Assembly (NCBI GenBank): GCA_947479455.1
Contig: CANJZE010000001.1
Coordinates: 173,106 to 237,105, forward strand
DNA: 64,000 bases
Source of the DNA: Bacteroidota bacterium
GTDB taxonomy: Bacteria > Bacteroidota > Bacteroidia > Chitinophagales > LD1
Reading direction: 5' to 3'
Shown here: piece after piece, positions 9,748 through 18,218 of the stretch
Layout of the letters: each line of letters begins with the position of its first letter
Position numbering within the stretch: the first letter of the stretch is position 1
Made by a program: the position numbers and the translations under genes
Notes under the pieces: model-generated
Databases searched by the model: none
What the model was told of the DNA's origin: nothing
The model's input: only the letters and a program-made list of their open reading frames with translations

Positions 9748-10494
9748 CTATACACCCGCAATTACAAACTCAGCTGGAAATTTTTGCTGCACTAAGTTTT
9801 CTACTTGTATCAACATGCCATCTACATCATTTAGACTGAAAGGTATGCCTAACTCATCGAGTGCTTTGTGTGTGTTGTTGCCGAGGTTACCGTCTATGTT
9901 TCCAATTTTTTTACCTAAGCGAATGAGACCCGATTGCAAGGCCGCTTCTTTTTGGTTCGCACTAAAATCATCTACCTGTATACCTACCGAAAGTATAGCA
10001 CTTACAGCAGCTGCTTTGTAAGCCGGAAAATTGTTCTTCGCTTTTGAAGCATAGTAATCGTACACCAATTGATGACTACCTCGGCAATCAAAATGCCAGG
10101 CTTCACTTTTGCCGGGCTTAGGTTCGTTGATGATAGGCACCACCTTGTACTTAGCGGCAAGTTTCCAAAAATCGGCTAACGAAATTTTAATGGAACTTAA
10201 ATCTAAATCGAAACCACGACCTGCCTCATGAAAGCTGCCGCCAGGTGGTGGGCTGAATGCTTTTTTCTTTTTGCTAACATAGTCGCTGTGCGATTGTGCC
10301 TGCATATCGTAACTACGAAACAAATCGCTGAGCACAAGCTTCCCTCCTTTCTTTGCAAGGTCAACGGCAATATTGAAAATGGCAGTTTGTGTATCGGGTG
10401 TGCATTGTGCCATGCGCGCAGGTAAAGGCAACCGATCACCCAATTTATTTTTGTAAATACTGATAATACTGATGGGAACAAGCGGTGTTTTCAT
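9748..10494 (-). CDS. M15-family peptidase (VanY/D-Ala-D-Ala carboxypeptidase-like) with peptidoglycan-binding-like C-terminus
   Basis: A 248-residue protein with the M15 zinc signature SxHxxGxxxD as SFHEAGRGFD (ligands His 89 and Asp 96) and EAWHFD (catalytic Glu 131, ligand His 134). The C-terminal 75 residues (KKIGNIDGNLGNNTHKALDEL) look like a peptidoglycan-binding repeat. There is no signal peptide, which is unusual for an enzyme that cuts cell-wall peptides; phage-type endolysins of this fold also lack one. Last gene of a five-gene minus-strand operon, 24 bp after its neighbour. The family call is firm; the substrate is inferred. Confidence 0.88.
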   Translation of the reverse strand: MKTPLVPISIISIYKNKLGDRLPLPARMAQCTPDTQTAIFNIAVDLAKKGGKLVLSDLFRSYDMQAQSHSDYVSKKKKAFSPPPGGSFHEAGRGFDLDLSSIKISLADFWKLAAKYKVVPIINEPKPGKSEAWHFDCRGSHQLVYDYYASKAKNNFPAYKAAAVSAILSVGIQVDDFSANQKEAALQSGLIRLGKKIGNIDGNLGNNTHKALDELGIPFSLNDVDGMLIQVENLVQQKFPAEFVIAGV

Positions 10495-10518
10495 GGTTAT
10501 AGGCGATGGTTTACAGGT

Positions 10519-11301
10519 TTAATAAATAAATACACTCAGGTACCAAGGAGTTGGATAATCAACAGTGAGAGTGGTGATATCAATATTTTCAGCCGCTAAC
10601 ATTTTTTGAATTTCTAAAGCGTAACGGGTTTCGTTGTAACTGTCATTAGCGGTATACCGAATTACATTTGACTTAATGTTATAGCCCGTGCCGGCATTTT
10701 TAATTTCAGATAAAATGCGAAGCGGTCGCACGTTGAATTTTTTGGAAGCTTTCAAGAGGGCAACAATTTTTTCGGCCTTTTGTTTAGAGGTGGCGTGTGT
10801 TTCTTCGCAGTAGAAAACTTCGATGTCAATCAAGTCTGCCGAAACATTAGCACTTGCTTGCAGGTTTTTAAGATTGAGATGTTTTGTCTTTAAAGCCAGG
10901 TGTTGCACTAGTGCGCTGTCTTCGGTTTGGTTGATAGCTTGGTTCACCAAATTGGTTTTTATCTCCTCTTTTAATTCTGGCGATTTAGATGACACGGCTA
11001 AAACGCTAAGCATAGCTTCTAAAAACTTTTGGTCGCTCACCATGTTAATGACATACTCTTTTGAGGCGCGTTGAATTTGATCGTTGTTTGATTTTATAGC
11101 GTCCTTTACATCGGCATAAATTTGGGTTTTAAAATCGCGCTCAAACTTGAGTGAGTCATGTACGTATTCTAAAATTTTTTGGTTCTCGCCTATGGCTTTT
11201 ACCTTTTCGTCTACTTGATTTGTTTTAATAGTTATCCAAATAGATAAGCCTACAGTTACAAGTCCTAAAACTTTGCTGAGTGAGTCGAGTGGTTTTTCCA
11301 T
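10519..11301 (-). CDS. Single-pass membrane protein with coiled coil, unknown function
   Basis: 260 residues with one N-terminal helix (about 10-28, VLGLVTVGLSIWITIKT), then a long helical coiled-coil region, and a folded C-terminal part from about 155 (LIDIEVFYCEE) with alternating strands and helices, including the stretch KAEKIVALLKASKKFNVR. That C-terminal part resembles small alpha/beta modules such as LytR_C or SPOR-like domains, but I cannot assign it. Fourth gene of the minus-strand operon running from 15126 to 9748, between the outer-membrane protein and the M15 peptidase. Confidence 0.7.
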   Translation of the reverse strand: MEKPLDSLSKVLGLVTVGLSIWITIKTNQVDEKVKAIGENQKILEYVHDSLKFERDFKTQIYADVKDAIKSNNDQIQRASKEYVINMVSDQKFLEAMLSVLAVSSKSPELKEEIKTNLVNQAINQTEDSALVQHLALKTKHLNLKNLQASANVSADLIDIEVFYCEETHATSKQKAEKIVALLKASKKFNVRPLRILSEIKNAGTGYNIKSNVIRYTANDSYNETRYALEIQKMLAAENIDITTLTVDYPTPWYLSVFIY

Positions 11302-11352
11302 GAGATTATGATGAAGTTATTGGTAAGTCTTAAAAAAATCAGCACATAATAA

Positions 11353-12576
11353 TCAGCTTCTAAATTTTACCCAATCAGGAATTGTAAGTTTCCAATCGAA
11401 TCGAAAATAGCCGGTGGTTAAGCTATTACTATTTCCATCTTTAACACCTACATTTTTCATTCCCCCGTACAAACTCAACCATAAGAGGTTGTAAACACCT
11501 ACTTCTGTTCCAATTGAAAAATTATTGGTGAAATGAAGGGCACTATGTTCGTCTTGCTTAAACCCAATTTGTTGCTCGGTTAAAAATTTATACTTGGTTA
11601 CACCAGCATAGAAACGGCTAGTCACACTTAACTCGTAAGGGGGTCTATAACCAACACTTCCATCTTCCATTTTTCTTTCTTTTTCGAACCCGGCATTACC
11701 ATAAACACCTACGAGCCACTGTCCATGTTTTTTTATTTTTATTGAACCCGTAAGCCATAAATTTAAGGTAGAAGGGGTAATCGTTTTTGTAACTTCATTT
11801 GAAATGGCGACCAGAGAAAGCGCAAAATCTAACCGGTTTGCATTCCAATTTTCGATTTCAAATTTTTTATCTGCAGCTCCTATAATGATGTTCGTTCTTA
11901 TAGAATCATTTTCGCCTGCGGCAATAAAATCGGTGTATAAATCCGGGAAAGACTTTTTTGCTTCTGTAAGCGTAAGGTCCTTTAAATCTTCCGGGTCACT
12001 TAAACCAAATTGTATTTTATTTTTCTGTTTAAATTTTTGCCAAAGCGAAGCACGGTTTTGGGTTAGATCTTCGAGCAGTTTATTGATATGTTGCCTGTGA
12101 GTATCATTCAAAAATTTATCGGCATCATTAACAAAAGTAGTACGCAAACCAATCGAAATCTGATTCAGATTGTTGGAGGTGTTCAAGCTGCTTGCGATAG
12201 AAATACCAGTGTTGTAAGCCAGATACGTTGCTTTCTTTTTATAATCAGCAATGTTTAAAATCTTGTCGCGATAAATTAAAGCAGCAGGAGAAACTTCCAT
12301 GGCAAAACCACGCGGCACTGTAAAGTGTCCGTTTTCAATAAATGGAGCAAAGTCCACAACCATGGCTCTTATGTCCGAAAGTCTTAAAAGGTTTGACGGA
12401 TTTAACTGCAGTGCATTAAACGCAGGTATATCGGATGCGGCATTCGGTGTTTCGTGCTTTACCGATTCGTTTGAAAGATGTTCATACGCATCTGCCATTG
12501 TTTTTTCTTGTGCTAACGCAGATGTGCTTACCCCTAAAAGTGAAAGTAGTGAGATAATGTAGTGGGTAAATTTCAT
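11353..12576 (-). CDS. Predicted outer-membrane beta-barrel protein, unknown function
   Basis: 407 residues with a clear signal peptide (MKFTHYIISLLSLLGVSTSALAQ). The C-terminal half has alternating amphipathic strands rich in Tyr, Phe and Trp (for example FSIGTEVGVYNLLWLSLYGG), and the chain ends KLTIPDWVKFRS, suggesting an outer-membrane barrel. The central part, about 150-230, is helical and charged. No named family is recognised. It follows the 126-residue gene by only 5 bp, so the two are almost certainly co-translated. Confidence in the barrel is moderate. Confidence 0.65.
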   Translation of the reverse strand: MKFTHYIISLLSLLGVSTSALAQEKTMADAYEHLSNESVKHETPNAASDIPAFNALQLNPSNLLRLSDIRAMVVDFAPFIENGHFTVPRGFAMEVSPAALIYRDKILNIADYKKKATYLAYNTGISIASSLNTSNNLNQISIGLRTTFVNDADKFLNDTHRQHINKLLEDLTQNRASLWQKFKQKNKIQFGLSDPEDLKDLTLTEAKKSFPDLYTDFIAAGENDSIRTNIIIGAADKKFEIENWNANRLDFALSLVAISNEVTKTITPSTLNLWLTGSIKIKKHGQWLVGVYGNAGFEKERKMEDGSVGYRPPYELSVTSRFYAGVTKYKFLTEQQIGFKQDEHSALHFTNNFSIGTEVGVYNLLWLSLYGGMKNVGVKDGNSNSLTTGYFRFDWKLTIPDWVKFRS

Positions 12577-12581
12577 AATGT

Positions 12582-12962
12582 TTAAAGTTTAATCACCAAA
12601 CGAAGCATCAACTGATCTTCCGTAACAACCTTAGGTAAAACACCGTTTATCTCATCGCATAACTCCAGTTCGATGCCATCCTGGTGGGCGCTTAGCTTTA
12701 GTTTAAATGGTGTGCCAACCAATGCATTGTTTCCTGCTCTGTATTTAAAGACACAGGATACGCGTGTGTTCTGTTCAATGGTAGCGGCAGGTTCTAAAAT
12801 TAAGGTCTTTACATTTTCAATATTTCCTGACTGAGATCGATAAGGTTCGTCAGCATTAGGTGCAAAAATATCAATGGTGTAACCGCAGTTCATCAATCCT
12901 TCCATGACAGGAATTACTTCCACAGGTCCACCTTCCTTTATAAATTTTGTTTTTTTAGCCAT
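12582..12962 (-). CDS. Small soluble beta-rich protein, unknown function
   Basis: 126 residues without signal or membrane segment. It begins MAKKTKFIKEGGPVEVIP and appears strand-rich (VKTLILEPAATIEQNTRVSCVFKY in short pieces). The composition is consistent with a small beta-sandwich. It sits between the large membrane protein (42 bp upstream) and the outer-membrane protein (5 bp downstream) in the same operon. I do not recognise the family. A cytoplasmic binding or adaptor role is only a guess from its lack of export signal. Confidence 0.65.
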   Translation of the reverse strand: MAKKTKFIKEGGPVEVIPVMEGLMNCGYTIDIFAPNADEPYRSQSGNIENVKTLILEPAATIEQNTRVSCVFKYRAGNNALVGTPFKLKLSAHQDGIELELCDEINGVLPKVVTEDQLMLRLVIKL

Positions 12963-13004
12963 AAGAATTGTTGTGCTTAAATAATAGTTTAGAATCTCTA
13001 GCTT

Positions 13005-15126
13005 TTACTTCTTCCCTTCCTTCACTGCTCCGCGTAACTGCACAAACTTGTTCAACATATCGAACCAGAAAGGTGCGCCCAGCGAAATAGCAAAAGCGGT
13101 AAGCAAAAAGCCTAAAAATTTGTGCGTGGTAAATAATAAATACCACACATAAATAACCCTGAATGAACCGCGCTTGTTTTCATACAGCTTTGCAACTGCT
13201 TGTTTATCCGAAATTTCGTTGGAGTACACTTTTTTATTCGTGGCTGTAGTAGCCAATGAATCCGAAAGCATGACCAATCCTATTCTCGCTTTTTTTAACA
13301 AGAAGGTTTTTGGCTCCCCATCTTCGCGCAATTTGAGCAAACCAAAACGCCTGATAACCCCCAATTGAAAATTAAGATCGCGGTATTGTTGCTGTTCCAT
13401 TTTTCTGCGAACAATCAATTGCTCATTGTTATAGCTATAGAGTCGCGCTAATCGACTAGCTGCCGTATCAGCCACTGTGGTGTTCCACCAAACAATAGAG
13501 TCGGTAATTTCAGATGGGATAATTTTGCCTCGCTTGTTTTTCTTAACCGCTAATGTTTCCTGGCGTAACGCTAAAAGTTGCGAATCTGGATTGGCCATCC
13601 ATTGTGCCGTTAAATTTTCGAGTAACACCGTATCTACAAGCAACCGTTGAGATTGCGCAATAGTACCACCGGTGCGCAAGGCTAAAAGCTCTTTTCCTTT
13701 GTCATTCAATGCTTCGTTTACCAAATGATTTAAATTCAAAAACTCAACGTGCACTTCGAGCGTATCGGTAATTTTTGCTTGCGCTATCAACTGTGTTTTC
13801 AGTTCAATTTCCTGCGATAGTTGTATGCATTGGTCCGTTAATCGTTGTGCAAAGGTGTCAATAGATTTTTCGCGTTGCAATTTAAGCATAGGCAAGAGTG
13901 TATCTACCAAATTATTCGCCTTTTCTAATTGCGCTATCTCGGTATTCACAACGTCAAGCGCAGCTTTTTTTAATTGCGCCAGAGTATCGCCATAACATGG
14001 GTAAGGCATAGCCGCAAAAAAATTATACGACTGTCCGTAAAAACCAAACTCTGATTTACGGTATAACAGATGTAAAAAGTAAGGGTCGCTAATTCCCCAT
14101 CCGTTATAACCTACACTCACAATATTATTCGCTTGGTCAATATCCTTGGTCAATAATTGGCGAGAGTAGTTGACCAGACTATCGTAAGTTTTTTGTTGCG
14201 CATCGGCATTGGTACTTTTTAGATTTTCAGCTGGACGCTCTTTGTTATACGCCATGGCCAAGTCAACTAGTTTGTCGCGAGCGCTCTTGTCTTTACTTAA
14301 GCGGTTGGCGATATCTATGGTATCAATGTTGAAACCTATGGCCATGAGTAAACCAAGCAAAAACAAAATCCATTGTGCTTGCCGTTTATACCAACCACTC
14401 ACTCTATTCATTTGATCGTTGAACCATACTTCTAATTTTTTCGAAAACTCTTCCATTGTCTTTACCGCTACTTGTTCATCGCTGTAAGGCATAGTGCCGG
14501 TAGGTACCGTGCCGGCTTGTGCTTGTTGTGCTGCAAAATTAGCGAGCATCGTAGCTCTAGCTTCTGCATCTGCATCACATAACATTTTAGAAATAATTTG
14601 AGCTGTTTCTTGCGAAACTGAACCACCGTTTGCTACCGCCTTTACTAAAAGTTCTTTCAAATTAGCCACTTCACATTTTGCAGTTTTTTGAATTTCGCCC
14701 TCTATTATCGGTTCCACAATCAATTCTGCTTTGAGTACATCTATCAGTATACCTGCAAAATTTCGTGGAGGCAAATAACTTGGCTTGGAGTAAACTTTAC
14801 TTTCTCCGTAATTTTTAATTAGCGGATGGTCGTAAAATTTTTGATGCAATAAATCTTTTTTGCCCGGTTTGCGCGCCACAAAAATTCCTTTTACAAAAAA
14901 CCAAATGGCCCTAAGTAATTTGCCAAAGGGAACAATCGTTTCTATCAATAAACTTCTCTTAGGAGAGCTATCGGTAAGCATTTGTGATATGCCTTTTGAT
15001 AACATGCGTGCGCGCAAATTGAATACAACTGCCACCCCTTCACTAACCGAGGTTGCCAGCAAGCTATACAACAAAAAAAATAAAGGCTAAGCCAATAACA
15101 ACATCTATAACTCCTGATGAAAGCAT
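13005..15126 (-). CDS. Large membrane protein of a widespread unknown family; frame broken at a T8 run
   Basis: The continuous frame runs from a TTG at 15074 to 13005 (689 residues), but the natural start is the ATG at 15126. From there MLSSGVIDVVIGLAFIFF is read before a stop caused by eight consecutive T (complement of 15073-15080). Removing one T joins the frames as ...GLAFIFLLYSLLATSVSEGV, which fits the N-terminus typical of this family (VIDVAIGLxFVYLLLSLL...NE) and gives 706 residues. A family-type motif near the N-terminus is PSYLPPRNFAGIL. A membrane helix lies near 255, and the C-terminus ends with helices and SLGAPFWFDMLNKFVQLRG. Between them is a long helical, probably periplasmic, region. 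The function of the family is unknown. First gene of the operon 15126-9748. The break may be a mutation, a sequencing error, or slippage/phase variation. Confidence 0.75.
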
Positions 15127-15614
15127 AGGTTAATGTTTAACGAGTGTGCATAATGTGTAAATACAACAAACGAATTAAAATCTGGAATTCCAAATTTACA
15201 ATCCGTATTCCTTATTCATTACTAATCTCTAAACAACATTTTATTACAACGCAGTAATCATAAGCACCTCGTGTAATGAAAAGGATTGCAAATCAAACTT
15301 TGGTTTTGGGATAGGTTTTGGTTTTTTGACAGGTGGAGCAGGTTGGTAGGTGGTGGTTGAATTTTTCATGATTAAAATATTTGTTGCAAATCTTCAACCG
15401 CCAACGCGAAATAAAAAGCGTACTTCTACGCAAAAACCGCGTATTTCTACGCAATTTTCGTTACCCGAAAGCCTAAAATTAACGAACGCGAATTTTTCAG
15501 AGCAATTAACTCAGTATTTATTTTTGAGTAAAAAGAAGCCAAAAATGACTGCCTTTAATCTGCGTTATCTACGGTGAAATGTTTTTCGTTGTATTGAATT
15601 TTTAAATTGCATCA
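15127..15614. other. Divergent intergenic region between the membrane-protein operon and the J-domain gene
   Basis: About 490 bp without a convincing gene. It separates two divergent starts (15126 minus and 15615 plus). It holds the paired palindromes described at 15418-15454. The remainder is AT-rich with no hairpin-T terminator and no tRNA. The 75-codon frame at 15350-15577 spans the palindromes and has no gene-like features. Confidence 0.6.
15418..15454. promoter_or_regulatory. Twin palindromic operator-like sites, 21 bp apart
   Basis: Two 16-bp copies differing at one base: gcgtacttctacgcaa (15418-15433) and gcgtatttctacgcaa (15439-15454). In each, GCGTA and TACGC are perfect inverted arms around four bases. 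The centre-to-centre distance of 21 bp is two helical turns, so two dimers would bind the same face of DNA. A half-similar sequence (tgcgttatctacgg) lies near 15561. The regulator is not identified. Confidence 0.6.
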
Positions 15615-16271
15615 ATGAATCTTTCGCAACTCTTCAAAATTATTACCGAAGAAAAACCAAGGGCAAAAAAACAAAGCGCTCAACAGCGTAATCATCAACT
15701 CGAGATTGAAAATGCCATTCTGGTGTTAGCCTCCGAAGTTATTCGTTGTAATAGAAACTACACTGACCACACGCAACAATTCATTCAAGAATTTATTTCC
15801 ACCCAATTTGGAGAGCGCAGTGTTATGCAACGACTAAAAGCTATAGATGACCACCTCTTCAGCGGCACCGAGCCGTTTACCAAAATTGCCTGTAAAGAAT
15901 TAGTACTAATCACTACGTTCGAATCGCGCATAACCGTTATTCGATTTCTTTTGGGAGTTGCCGCTGCCGATGATTTTGTGAATGCTAAAGAACTACGTTG
16001 CGTTCAGCGCATAGCGGGCTATTTAAAAATAAATGAAGTTGACTTTAAAAAAGTGAATCAAGATTTTTTGAACCATAATAATCCCTTCGGTATTTTAGGA
16101 ATAGAAATGGGGGCAAGTTTTAGTGAAGTTAAAACTGCTTATCGCAAAATGATTTTAAAACATCACCCTGATAAACGCGCAGAAGGAGTAACAGAACGCG
16201 AAGCCGAAAAAAAATTCAGAGAAATACAACAAGCGTTTGAAAAAATAAAAGAGATAATGGGAGAAGATTGA
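15615..16271 (+). CDS. J-domain protein with TerB-like N-terminal region (DjlA-like)
   Basis: 218 residues. The C-terminal J-domain (about 154-216) has the HPD tripeptide near 183-185 in LKHHPDKRAEG and stimulates a DnaK-type ATPase. The preceding helical region (about 25-145), with KELVLITTFESRITVIRFLLGVAAADDFVNAKEL, resembles the TerB/DjlA tellurite-resistance-like helical domain. No membrane anchor is present, unlike E. coli DjlA. It is a single gene, and the paired palindromes at 15418-15454 lie about 160 bp upstream. The client is unknown. Confidence 0.85.
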   Translation: MNLSQLFKIITEEKPRAKKQSAQQRNHQLEIENAILVLASEVIRCNRNYTDHTQQFIQEFISTQFGERSVMQRLKAIDDHLFSGTEPFTKIACKELVLITTFESRITVIRFLLGVAAADDFVNAKELRCVQRIAGYLKINEVDFKKVNQDFLNHNNPFGILGIEMGASFSEVKTAYRKMILKHHPDKRAEGVTEREAEKKFREIQQAFEKIKEIMGED

Positions 16272-16375
16272 TGCAATTGTCATCCTGAACAAACCTGTCC
16301 TGATACTCTTATCGGGAGGCTTTACGTAGTGAAGCAACTTGAGTTTTCTTGCGTAACGCGTCCCTCGTCCCTATT

Positions 16376-18148
16376 TTATTTTCCTCTTAAAGTAAAATAG
16401 AAATTACTTCCAGAGCCGGGTAAGCTCTCTACCCACAACTCACCGCCATGCATATCAATAATTTTTTTGCCAATAGCAAGACCTAGACCATTGCCGGTGT
16501 ATTCGTCTACGCGGTTGAGGCGTTCAAACAGTTCAAATATTTTGTTGTAATACTTTTTTGAAATGCCAATGCCGTTATCGCGCACGCAGAAAATAATATT
16601 GCCTTCAAACTTATCGAAGCCAATATCAATGACCGGCTTCTTCGTTTTTTTACGAAACTTAAGTGCGTTATCTATTAAGTGATAGACTAATTTTTCGGTG
16701 AGTTCGCGGTCGGCATTTACATCGGGTAATTCCGTAAAACTTATTTCGGCACCGGCTTCATCAATTTTAGGTTTTAGCTGTTTCAGCACATCTGCTAAAA
16801 CCAATTTCATAGAAACTTTTCCCAATTGAAACTTGTACTCGTTCAGGCCTATATAAGTTTTTAAATCGCTCAACAACTTCTCCATTCGCTCTGCAGCATC
16901 TTGCGCAAAAGCGGTATACTCCATCGCTTGTTCATATTTTTTTTTCGAAAGATTCTCGGAAATCAATTGGGTGTAATTCAAAATAGTGCGTACGGGTTCA
17001 CGCAAATCGTGTGAGGCCAAGTGCAGTACACTTTCGCTGTTAAATGAGTCTTCTTCACCACTTCGTTGAGTAGGAATGTTTTCCTTTTCAATTCTTCTTT
17101 CGAAAGAAAGTATTTGATAAAACTCATCACCTACATTCATAGGCTTTATAGAAAAACTTACAGCCTGTAATGTACCATCACGCATACGCAATGAACCCTG
17201 CGCTCTTTTCTCTGCTAAAAAACTTTGGATGGAAATTCCTTCAAACAGAGGCTCGCTGCTCTCAAAAATATCGGCAAGTGTAAGTGCATTTAACTCACTC
17301 TGCTTTAATTTCAATTGTTTCTGAGCCGGTTTATTTGCCAGCACAATTTTATCACCTTTGAGCACCAGCACATTTTCGTCAATGGAATTAATTAGTGTCA
17401 GTAAATTTTCATCGGCATAAAATGCTTCGGCACTTTTATCATTCTTCTTCGTACGTTCCAGCAAAAACAAATTTGTACGTTCGCCATTCCAATCCAGTTC
17501 ACTAATTTTAATTTGCAACGAAAGATTTTTGCGGGGTCTTAAATCAATCACCTCCTCTTCTTCAATTTCACGATAGGCCAGATAATCGCCTAAATGTTTG
17601 CGAATTGTTTCATCGCCTAAAATGCTATAAGCTTTTGCGTTTGCGTAACGAATAGCATTTTGTGCGTTCACTACTAAAACACCGGCATCAATGCGGTTCA
17701 ACAATTTGTACAAAGTATCGTGCTGCGTAACAAACTCATTGAAAGTGTTATCGAGTTTGGTTTCGGCTTCGCTTAGCTTAAGCGCGTTTACAATTGATTT
17801 TTGAAGATGAAACAAATTGATTTTGTTCTTTACCAAATAATCGGCCGCTCCTGAACGCTCAGCTTGCTGTTGGGCATCATTGTTTCCGGTTTCAGAAAGA
17901 AGAATGAAGGGAATGTTTTCTTTAGCCATGAACTGTTTGAAGGGAGCAAACTCCCTGGCTTCAGCAAATACGGCATCTAACAAAACCACATCGGGTTTAC
18001 GACTTTTTACATAGCTCACACCTTCAATTATACTAGAGGCATGGCTCACCGTTAAGGTATAGGCACTCACTTTCAGAAAACGCTGTATATCGAGCGCGCT
18101 TTGCTCATCGGCATCAAGTAACAGAATGTTGTGAGAAGAAGAATCCAT
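16376..18148 (-). CDS. Receiver-PAS-histidine kinase hybrid
   Basis: A 590-residue cytoplasmic kinase. The receiver domain is about 7-122 with phospho-acceptor Asp 58 (VVLLDAV) and Lys in DYLVKNK. One or two PAS-like regions follow (about 140-230 and 240-350). The HisKA domain has the His near 379 (LASHDLREPVRTILNY). The HATPase_c domain has LIDNALKFRK, VRDNGIGISKKYY, IFELFERLNR and GNGLGLAI motifs. The architecture is like phytochrome-class or MtbS-type kinases acting in phosphorelays. There is no membrane helix, so the input is an intracellular signal or partner regulator. Single gene, with no adjacent response regulator. Confidence 0.92.
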   Translation of the reverse strand: MDSSSHNILLLDADEQSALDIQRFLKVSAYTLTVSHASSIIEGVSYVKSRKPDVVLLDAVFAEAREFAPFKQFMAKENIPFILLSETGNNDAQQQAERSGAADYLVKNKINLFHLQKSIVNALKLSEAETKLDNTFNEFVTQHDTLYKLLNRIDAGVLVVNAQNAIRYANAKAYSILGDETIRKHLGDYLAYREIEEEEVIDLRPRKNLSLQIKISELDWNGERTNLFLLERTKKNDKSAEAFYADENLLTLINSIDENVLVLKGDKIVLANKPAQKQLKLKQSELNALTLADIFESSEPLFEGISIQSFLAEKRAQGSLRMRDGTLQAVSFSIKPMNVGDEFYQILSFERRIEKENIPTQRSGEEDSFNSESVLHLASHDLREPVRTILNYTQLISENLSKKKYEQAMEYTAFAQDAAERMEKLLSDLKTYIGLNEYKFQLGKVSMKLVLADVLKQLKPKIDEAGAEISFTELPDVNADRELTEKLVYHLIDNALKFRKKTKKPVIDIGFDKFEGNIIFCVRDNGIGISKKYYNKIFELFERLNRVDEYTGNGLGLAIGKKIIDMHGGELWVESLPGSGSNFYFTLRGK

Positions 18149-18218
18149 GTGCTTACAGCAAAGTAAACTGTATTTGCCGAAAGCACAAGGGTGATTAAAA
18201 ACAATTGTGCACTTCTGT

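Noticed and set aside
9363-9761. 132-codon minus-strand frame antisense to the OmpA-family gene
   Set aside because: It is a shadow of the OmpA reading frame and has no homology-like motif.
15350-15577. 75-codon plus-strand frame upstream of the J-domain gene
   Set aside because: It spans the paired palindromes, shows no domain and has low-complexity basic composition; a chance frame in a regulatory spacer is more likely.
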